5,084 nt of DNA from Oscillospiraceae bacterium. GTDB lineage: Bacteria > Bacillota > Clostridia > Oscillospirales > Ruminococcaceae. Shown piece after piece: positions 1 to 5,084 of this stretch (position 1 is the first letter of the stretch; each line of letters opens with the position of its first letter). The position numbers were made by a program, and so were the translations under genes. The notes beneath the pieces were generated by a model. It ran no database searches. It was not told the origin of the DNA and worked only from the letters and a program-made list of their open reading frames with translations. Location: assembly GCA_016302655.1 (NCBI GenBank), contig JAEDNF010000130.1, positions 1-5,084 of the forward strand. The letters run 5' to 3'.

Positions 1-418
1 GGAAGGTATCAGCCGCCGCAACAACTACCTTCTTGCCGCTGTTTTTAAGGTTATATGCAAGCTTGCCTATAGTTGTTGTCTTTCCTGCGCCGTTTACTCC
101 TATAACAAGGATAACGGTGGGCTTTGTATCCAGATTCAGCGAGTTGTCGCCCATTAGTATCTCTGCAATTATTTTCTTGAGTAGTCCCTTTACCTCTGCG
201 GGATCGGTAGTGCCGGTAGCCTTGACTTCCTTTCTCAGACTCTCGCAGATATTTGCGCTGGTAACCGCACCGATATCGGACAGTATAAGCGTCTCTTCAA
301 GCTCTTCAAAGAAGTCCTCGTCAATCTTTGTAAACGAGTTTATGACTCCTGTTATCTTGCTTGCAAGAGCGTCCTTTGTGTTTTTAAGACCGTTTTTCAG
401 TTTCTCAAATAATCCCAT
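1..418 (-). CDS. ftsY: Signal recognition particle receptor FtsY, GTPase (partial, N-terminal 139 residues)
   Basis: FtsY is the SRP receptor: a membrane-associated GTPase that pairs with Ffh to deliver ribosomes making membrane proteins to the Sec translocon. The visible part begins [18 protein letters not shown], a short amphipathic start typical of Gram-positive FtsY, with no long acidic A domain. Residues about 25-95 form the helical N domain, containing [19 protein letters not shown]. The G domain starts near residue 100: the P-loop [10 protein letters not shown] lies at 107-116, with the nucleotide-binding lysine at 113, followed by IGKLA. The window ends inside the second GTPase motif, at DTF (137-139), where the family normally continues with RAAA. 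About 165 or more residues are therefore off the left edge. The ATG at 416-418 is chosen because an AGGAG lies 7 bases upstream and the protein matches the family start. It follows the S41-like gene after 34 bases and is probably in the same transcript. The N-domain and P-loop match makes FtsY, rather than Ffh or FlhF, the clear call. Confidence 0.95.
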   Translation of the reverse strand, partial: MGLFEKLKNGLKNTKDALASKITGVINSFTKIDEDFFEELEETLILSDIGAVTSANICESLRKEVKATGTTDPAEVKGLLKKIIAEILMGDNSLNLDTKPTVILVIGVNGAGKTTTIGKLAYNLKNSGKKVVVAAADTF

Positions 419-425
419 TTCTGTT

Positions 426-430
426 CTCCT
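426..430 (-). promoter_or_regulatory. Ribosome binding site of ftsY
   Basis: On the minus strand the sequence reads AGGAG, continuing into AGGAGAACAGAA before the ATG at 416-418. The spacing from AGGAG to the start codon is 7 bases, close to optimal. It fixes the ftsY start. The rest of the 34-base gap (419-452) is A/T-rich and shows no inverted repeat or T-run, so no terminator separates ftsY from the gene before it. Confidence 0.85.
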
Positions 431-452
431 GATAATTATGTTTATGAAAATC

Positions 453-1718
453 TTATTTCTCGGAAATTATCTCGTAAAGCTTCTCTTCTGCGCTTGCGGC
501 GTCAACGGGTACATCGGGGATAAGAGGAAGAGCATCCTTCTTAGTGTCAACTCTGTGGAACTTCTTATATGATACCGATACAAGAAGCCGTGAGTTAGGA
601 CACTGGAAGGTAAGCTTGTCGCCGTAGGCTGTAGGCATATTTCCGGGTATATCGCCGATTACCTTGCCTATACCGTTATCCTGTATAACAACGGCAAAAT
701 CCATTGCCGAGCTGAAGGTATAATTTGAAGTTAGCACATATACATTTCCGCCAAACGGATTTTCAACACGCACATTCGGTGTAAGTTCATCACTGTAAGT
801 AACAAGACCACCGCCGTTTCTGATATCCACACCGCCGAACAGCTTATAATCCGTGACATCTATATAACGCATAAATTCATTGATAACCTGTGTTGTACCG
901 CCGCCGTTATTCCTTAAATCGACTGCGATATTCTCAATGCCGTTCTCACGGACTTTGTCAAAAAACTCAGCAAGATCAGAAGTATATTCATCCGTTAACG
1001 AACACTTATTCAGCGTGAATATACCGAGTGAGTTTTCTTTATCGATTTCATAGTTACATAGCTCATATTCTTCTGCCGAATCGGGCATATCAGCCATATC
1101 AAAGTGCAGTATCTCGCCGTTTTCACCGATTACTGCGTCAATACCATCGGAAGTATCCGCACCGAGAAGAGTAAGCCAGCTGTCCATCTGTATTGCCGAT
1201 AAGAACATATAATCCGCATAAAACTCAACCTGCGGCTCATACGGGAACACCTGCTTGAAATGTGTCAGCATTTCATCAGCCGCTATCCCGTCTATAGACA
1301 CGAGCGTGCTGTTATGCGCCGCTTTGACAAGCTCATCAGCACAGCTTACATAACGGTCGCCCGATGTTGTCATTATGGTATGTGCATCGTCAAGGGTACA
1401 GCACAGTCTTGCGGTCATTTCCCACAGCTCGCACACCGTTATACTGTCTTTCTTGCTCAGCTCACCGAGCATAGCCAAATATGCTCCGCTGAATTTCCGC
1501 TCGGCATTGCCGTCTGTCAGAAATGCCGGATGATTTGCGGTAACGGTATCATACACATATTTTAAGTCCTGCTGTGCCTGTTCTCCCGTGATAACGGTAT
1601 CCAGCGGCAATCCCGGCTTTATATCAACAGTTCTGTCGATACCCGACAATCTGAGAATAACGCCGGACACGGCAAGCAAAACTGCCGCTATTACCGCAAT
1701 ACATCTGAGTTTTTTCAT
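453..1718 (-). CDS. S41-family serine-peptidase-like protein, exported or membrane-anchored (421 aa)
   Basis: This is probably an extracytoplasmic peptidase of the S41 (C-terminal processing/tricorn-core) superfamily; its substrate is unknown. The N-terminus MKKLRC is followed by a hydrophobic segment at about 6-22 and then polar sequence. This is a signal peptide or signal anchor; I see no convincing lipobox. Residues about 46-125 resemble the helical domain common in these proteins, with NHPAF (62-66) and LDDAHT (109-114). Residues 138-170 ([13 protein letters not shown]) look like a PDZ-like remnant. The protease core runs from about 228 to 405, with DLRNNGGG at 267-274 and [13 protein letters not shown] at 330-342. 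The putative nucleophile is Ser336, with Asp347 eleven residues later, the same Ser-to-Asp spacing as in E. coli Prc. The Prc lysine position (Ser+25) is Met361, so a classical Ser-Lys dyad is absent. His113 sits in a context like the catalytic SH motif of tricorn, suggesting a Ser-His mechanism (inference). The ATG at 1716-1718 has a good GGAG 6 bases upstream. The gene sits between smc and ftsY with gaps of 37 and 34 bases. Activity is not assured; a non-catalytic role is possible. Confidence 0.85.
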   Translation of the reverse strand: MKKLRCIAVIAAVLLAVSGVILRLSGIDRTVDIKPGLPLDTVITGEQAQQDLKYVYDTVTANHPAFLTDGNAERKFSGAYLAMLGELSKKDSITVCELWEMTARLCCTLDDAHTIMTTSGDRYVSCADELVKAAHNSTLVSIDGIAADEMLTHFKQVFPYEPQVEFYADYMFLSAIQMDSWLTLLGADTSDGIDAVIGENGEILHFDMADMPDSAEEYELCNYEIDKENSLGIFTLNKCSLTDEYTSDLAEFFDKVRENGIENIAVDLRNNGGGTTQVINEFMRYIDVTDYKLFGGVDIRNGGGLVTYSDELTPNVRVENPFGGNVYVLTSNYTFSSAMDFAVVIQDNGIGKVIGDIPGNMPTAYGDKLTFQCPNSRLLVSVSYKKFHRVDTKKDALPLIPDVPVDAASAEEKLYEIISEK

Positions 1719-1724
1719 TTCCTG

Positions 1725-1728
1725 CTCC
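1725..1728 (-). promoter_or_regulatory. Ribosome binding site of the S41-like gene
   Basis: On the minus strand ACGGAGCAGGAA precedes the ATG at 1716-1718. The GGAG core ends 6 bases before the start codon. This supports the start at 1718, as does the immediate run into a lysine-rich n-region and hydrophobic signal segment. The 37-base gap to the smc stop (1719-1755) is A/T-rich, with no hairpin that could act as a terminator and no clear -35/-10 pair, so translation most likely uses the smc transcript. Confidence 0.75.
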
Positions 1729-1755
1729 GTAATTTCATATATATTTCTTTTGTTA

Positions 1756-4700
1756 TCAGCCGTCTACCTCGTTCATCAATTCTTCGCTGAATTCCTGCCT
1801 GAGCAGTCCCGATACGCCCTTTTCCTGCATATACACGCCGTAAAGCACATCGCACAGCTCTATTGTTCCCCTTCTGTGCGTGATTACCATAAGCTGAGTA
1901 TTGCTTGAGAATCTTTTCAGATATGTAGCGTACTTCTGTACATTTACCTCGTCAAGCGCTGCATCGACCTCGTCAAGCATACAGAACGGCGTAGGTCTGT
2001 GCAGTAGTATGGCAAGGTAGATCGTAAGCGCTACCATCGACTTTTCACCGCCCGACAGCAACGACAGGCTCTTTATTACCTTGCCCGGAGGCGCCGCATA
2101 TATCTCAACATCGGAATTAAGCACATCTTCGGGATCGGACAGCTGAAGCCTTGCCTCGCCGCCGCCGAATATCTCCGAGAACAGCGTTCCGAAATGTCCG
2201 TTTATCGCTTCAAAGCTCTCGGTGAATCTCTGCTTGATATCCTTGATTAAATCGGCAATCAGGTTTTCAAGCTCGGTTTTTGAAACCTCAACATCCTTAA
2301 GCTGTCCCGAAAGCACGCCGTAACGCTCGGATACCTCTTCAAGCTCTTCGATAGAGCTGTAGTTGATACTTCCGAGTGCGGCTATACCGCGCTTTATCTC
2401 GGCAAGCTCGTTTTTGAGAGTATATATATCTTCTACGGGCTGTGCCTTTTCCTTAGCTTCGCTTCGGGTGATCTCATATTTATCCCACAGACCGCTGATT
2501 ATCTTTTCGGTCTGGCTTTCTGCCGAGCTTCTGCGCTCCTCCTGCCTTGCAAGGTCGGCGCTGAACTTTTCTTTCGCTTCGGTAAGCTCACGGATAGACT
2601 TGTTTATCTCGGATATGCGCTTTTCTGCGGCATTTGTAAGCGAAACATTGTCGGCTATAGCCTTCTCGTTTTCGCCTGCGGTTTTTGCCGTTTCTTCGGT
2701 AAGCCTTATCTTCTCGGCTATTGCCTCATTCTTAAGCTCAATGCCCGTTTTCAGCTCGGCTATCTTCTCAAGCTGTTCGGCTCCGCCGTCACTCAGCGCT
2801 GTGAGCGACGATTCTATGCTTTCTATCCTTGTATTAAGATTGGTTATATCCTTGCTGAGAGCAAGAATATCCATATTGTTGCTCTGTATCTTATCCGCAA
2901 TAGCTTTTCTGCTGTCCTCAGCCGCATCAAGTCCGCTTCTCTGCTCGGATAATGCCTGCTCGTTCTTTTCTATTTCTATAAGAACGCTTTCAAGCTGAGA
3001 TTTAGTATCGGCAAGCAGTTTTCTGCCGTCGTTCTCGGCTTTTTCCTGTGCGTCAAGCTGTTCTTCGGCATTGTCACGCTGTGCGGTAAGCTGAGTCAGC
3101 AGTTGCTTTATACCGTCACGCTGTGCCTCAAGACGAGCTATCTTAGGTTCGCACTGTGCAACAGTATCCGCAAAGCCTTCCATCTCAGCCGCCATCTTTG
3201 CGACCTCAGCCTGTAAAGGCTTCAGCTGTTCGCTTTCTGCCGAAATCTTTTCATCGAGCTTTTCTATCTGCTCTGAAAGCAATGCAAGTTCCTGCTTTCT
3301 TGCAATAATACCGGCGTCGTTTCTGACACTTCCTCCGGTGAAAGAGCCGCCTGCGTTTATTACCTGTCCGTCAAGCGTTACTATCTTGAAGCGGTATCCG
3401 TACTTCTTTGCAATAAATGAAGCGGTATCGATATCTTCAACAACAGCCGTCTTTCCGAGTATCGACTTTACTATACCATCGTACATTGCGTCATACTCGA
3501 CAAGCTCGCACGCCATGCCCTCAAAGCCGTTTTCGCCGGATAGTCCGTCTATCTCAAGAGTTTTGCCCTTTACGCTTGTAAGCGGAAGGAATGTTGCCCG
3601 TCCGAGATTGTTTTCTTTCAGATAACGCATACTGCGCTTTGCCGCTTCTTCGTTATCGGTGACAATATTCTGCATAATGCCGCCAAGAGCAATCTCTATC
3701 GCAACAGTATAACGCTTATCAACGCTTATGATATCTGCGACCGTTCCTCTGATACCGCTGAGTCTTCCCTGCCTGTCAGCCATAATGACCGACTTTACGC
3801 TTGACTGGAAGCCTGCCATATTCTTGTCTATCTCATCAAGCACCTGACGGCGTGACGACTTTGTTTCATACTCTTTACGCAGAGCGTCGAGAGTCTGACC
3901 TGCTAAGCCCAGCTTATCGTTCTTCGTTGCAAACAGCTTTTTATAGCCGCTGAGCTTGTTTTCGGCTTCTGATTTTTCATCAATTGCCGCTTCAAGCTCT
4001 TCTTCGGTGTCGTTAAGTCTTATTCGCTGCTGCTTAGCTTCAGCCGCCGCATTTTCCGCCGTTATTAAAAGCTCTTCCTTACGCTTTTCAAGCTGTTCGG
4101 AAGTGGACTCTATCTGCTGAACCGAAAGCTGAAGCTGTGTGCGTTTAAGATACAGCTGTCCCTGCTTTTCGTCAAGCTGTCTGTATTCATCGGAGAGCGT
4201 TTCGCCCTGCTTATCGATTCCTGTCAGCTCTTCCGTCAGCTTTTTGCTGTCTGCTTCAAGCGAGGATATTTCTTCCTGCTTAGCCTTTATTTCGCTTTGG
4301 AGCGCTTTTTTGTCCTCTTCAAGACGGGCTTTGCCGCTTTTTCCGTCTTCGATCTGCTTTTCCGCCTCGGCGATAAGCTCCTCAGCATGAGATATATCGT
4401 TGCGAAGAACCGCTATCTCCGCCTTTATATCGCTTATCCTGTCCCTTGCGGCGTCACTGCCTGCCTTCAGCTTTTCAAGCTCGGCACGAAGCTCCATACG
4501 GCGATTGTTGTTCTGCTCTTCTTCGTTTTCAAGCTTTGCTATATCTCTGTCGAGATTCTCGCACTCGGCACGGCTGAGAAGCAGTTTGTCCTCTGCCTCG
4601 CTTATTACCTTTTCAAGTGCGGCAAGCTCGTACATACTTACCGTTATATCAAGCTCTTCTTCTCTTGCAAGAAGCTCTTTTGCCTTTTTGGCTTTTGCCG

Positions 4701-5084
4701 CCTGTTTTTCAAGTACGGGGAGTCTTGCTTCAAGCTCGGAGGCTATATCACGGATACGCAGAAGGTTATCTTCCGTGTGCTTCAGCTTATTCTCGGCGTC
4801 CTTTTTCTGAGCAAGGAACCTTGATACGCCTGCCGCCTCTTCAAACACTTCTCTGCGCTTGCTTCCGCCCGACTCCACTATCTCGGACACCTTGCCCTGA
4901 CCGATTACGCTGTAGCCGTCACGGCCGAGTCCAGTTCCCATAAACATATCATTTATATTTTTAAGCAGAGTCTTTGCACCGTTTATCCTGTACTCCGATT
5001 CTCCGCTTCTGTACAGCTTACGGGAGATTACGACCTCGTCGCTGTCTACTCTTAAAGTTCTGTCGTGGTTGTCGATAGTAAGCG
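1756..5084 (-). CDS. smc: Chromosome segregation/condensation ATPase SMC (partial, lacks about 80 N-terminal residues)
   Basis: SMC is the long coiled-coil ATPase that, with ScpA and ScpB, organises and helps segregate the chromosome. The frame is open to the right edge, giving 1108 visible residues; numbering here starts at the edge codon 5080-5082. Comparison with B. subtilis SMC (1186 aa) suggests about 81 residues, including Walker A, lie outside, for a total near 1190. The first visible part has RKLYRSGESEYRING (21-35) and then TGLGRDGYSVIGQGKV (50-65), with the likely Q-loop glutamine at 62. A first coiled coil runs from about 90 to 425. The hinge (about 426-590, bases about 3313-3807) has LSGIRGTV, AIEIALGG, GRATFLPL and GGSFTGGS. 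The second coil runs from about 593 to 950. The C-terminal head carries the ABC signature LSGGE (1009-1013), Walker B FCMLDE (1033-1038) with catalytic Glu1038, a D-loop ALDE, and switch histidine 1069 in VITHRRG. The ATG at 4945-4947 is internal, not the start, because conserved SMC sequence continues upstream of it in frame. The stop TGA is at 1756-1758. No frameshift or missing head motif is seen. Confidence 0.98.
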   Translation of the reverse strand, partial: LTIDNHDRTLRVDSDEVVISRKLYRSGESEYRINGAKTLLKNINDMFMGTGLGRDGYSVIGQGKVSEIVESGGSKRREVFEEAAGVSRFLAQKKDAENKLKHTEDNLLRIRDIASELEARLPVLEKQAAKAKKAKELLAREEELDITVSMYELAALEKVISEAEDKLLLSRAECENLDRDIAKLENEEEQNNNRRMELRAELEKLKAGSDAARDRISDIKAEIAVLRNDISHAEELIAEAEKQIEDGKSGKARLEEDKKALQSEIKAKQEEISSLEADSKKLTEELTGIDKQGETLSDEYRQLDEKQGQLYLKRTQLQLSVQQIESTSEQLEKRKEELLITAENAAAEAKQQRIRLNDTEEELEAAIDEKSEAENKLSGYKKLFATKNDKLGLAGQTLDALRKEYETKSSRRQVLDEIDKNMAGFQSSVKSVIMADRQGRLSGIRGTVADIISVDKRYTVAIEIALGGIMQNIVTDNEEAAKRSMRYLKENNLGRATFLPLTSVKGKTLEIDGLSGENGFEGMACELVEYDAMYDGIVKSILGKTAVVEDIDTASFIAKKYGYRFKIVTLDGQVINAGGSFTGGSVRNDAGIIARKQELALLSEQIEKLDEKISAESEQLKPLQAEVAKMAAEMEGFADTVAQCEPKIARLEAQRDGIKQLLTQLTAQRDNAEEQLDAQEKAENDGRKLLADTKSQLESVLIEIEKNEQALSEQRSGLDAAEDSRKAIADKIQSNNMDILALSKDITNLNTRIESIESSLTALSDGGAEQLEKIAELKTGIELKNEAIAEKIRLTEETAKTAGENEKAIADNVSLTNAAEKRISEINKSIRELTEAKEKFSADLARQEERRSSAESQTEKIISGLWDKYEITRSEAKEKAQPVEDIYTLKNELAEIKRGIAALGSINYSSIEELEEVSERYGVLSGQLKDVEVSKTELENLIADLIKDIKQRFTESFEAINGHFGTLFSEIFGGGEARLQLSDPEDVLNSDVEIYAAPPGKVIKSLSLLSGGEKSMVALTIYLAILLHRPTPFCMLDEVDAALDEVNVQKYATYLKRFSSNTQLMVITHRRGTIELCDVLYGVYMQEKGVSGLLRQEFSEELMNEVDG

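Noticed and set aside
419..452. Possible terminator or promoter between the S41-like gene and ftsY
   Set aside because: The 34 bases contain an AGGAG ribosome binding site but no inverted repeat, no T-run and no well-spaced -35/-10 pair.
33..572. A 179-codon open frame on the plus strand across the ftsY start
   Set aside because: It runs antisense to conserved FtsY N-domain and P-loop codons and then through the gap into the 3' end of the S41-like gene. The product looks like no known protein.
2363..2998. A 211-codon open frame on the plus strand inside smc
   Set aside because: It lies wholly antisense to the SMC coiled coil. Its Ser/Leu/Ala-rich composition is what the reverse of Glu/Lys/Leu/Ala coiled-coil codons yields, and no family is recognisable.
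2240..4780. Recurrent short runs such as TCAAGCTCTTC and TTTTCAAGCTC
   Set aside because: They occur irregularly and, read on the minus strand, encode Glu-Glu-Leu-Glu or Glu-Leu-Glu-Lys-type coiled-coil heptads. They are codon reuse, not a DNA repeat array.
4139..4943. Several overlapping plus-strand open frames near the right end
   Set aside because: They overlap one another and are all antisense to the SMC head and first coiled coil, a strongly supported gene. They are Ser- or Leu/Phe-rich shadows.
4945..4947. ATG as a possible smc start
   Set aside because: The frame stays open for another 45 codons to the window edge, and those residues (for example RKLYRSGESEYRING) match the conserved SMC head.

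Overview
The window is a stretch of core bacterial chromosome carrying three genes, all on the minus strand. Read in transcription order, from high to low coordinates, they are: smc (chromosome condensation ATPase, its first ~80 residues lie beyond the right edge), an exported or membrane-anchored S41-family serine-peptidase-like protein, and ftsY (signal recognition particle receptor, cut off at the left edge). There are no RNA genes, mobile elements, CRISPR arrays or large repeats. No stretch of more than 300 bases lacks a gene; coding density is about 98 percent.

The organism is most likely a member of the Bacillota (Firmicutes), class Clostridia, perhaps an Oscillospiraceae/Ruminococcaceae-type gut anaerobe. 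This rests on the smc-ftsY linkage known from Bacillus and Clostridia (rnc-smc-ftsY in B. subtilis), an FtsY without a long acidic N-terminal extension, a full-length SMC of the B. subtilis type, strong AGGAG/GGAG ribosome binding sites and moderate base composition. The family assignment is a guess.

Layout: 1-418 is the 5' part of ftsY, read leftwards out of the window. 419-452 is a 34-base gap holding the ftsY ribosome binding site. 453-1718 is the S41 peptidase-like gene. 1719-1755 is a 37-base gap holding its ribosome binding site. 1756-5084 is smc, open at the right edge. I see no hairpin-plus-T-run terminator and no convincing promoter in either gap, so the three genes are probably cotranscribed.

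SMC acts on the chromosome as the ATPase of the SMC-ScpA-ScpB complex. FtsY receives ribosome-nascent-chain-SRP complexes at the membrane. The peptidase-like protein should face the outside of the cell, and its link to the other two is positional only. The least ordinary points are the insertion of this gene between smc and ftsY, and its active site, which keeps the S41 serine but lacks the lysine of the classical C-terminal processing proteases. I found no evidence for a new multi-gene system.
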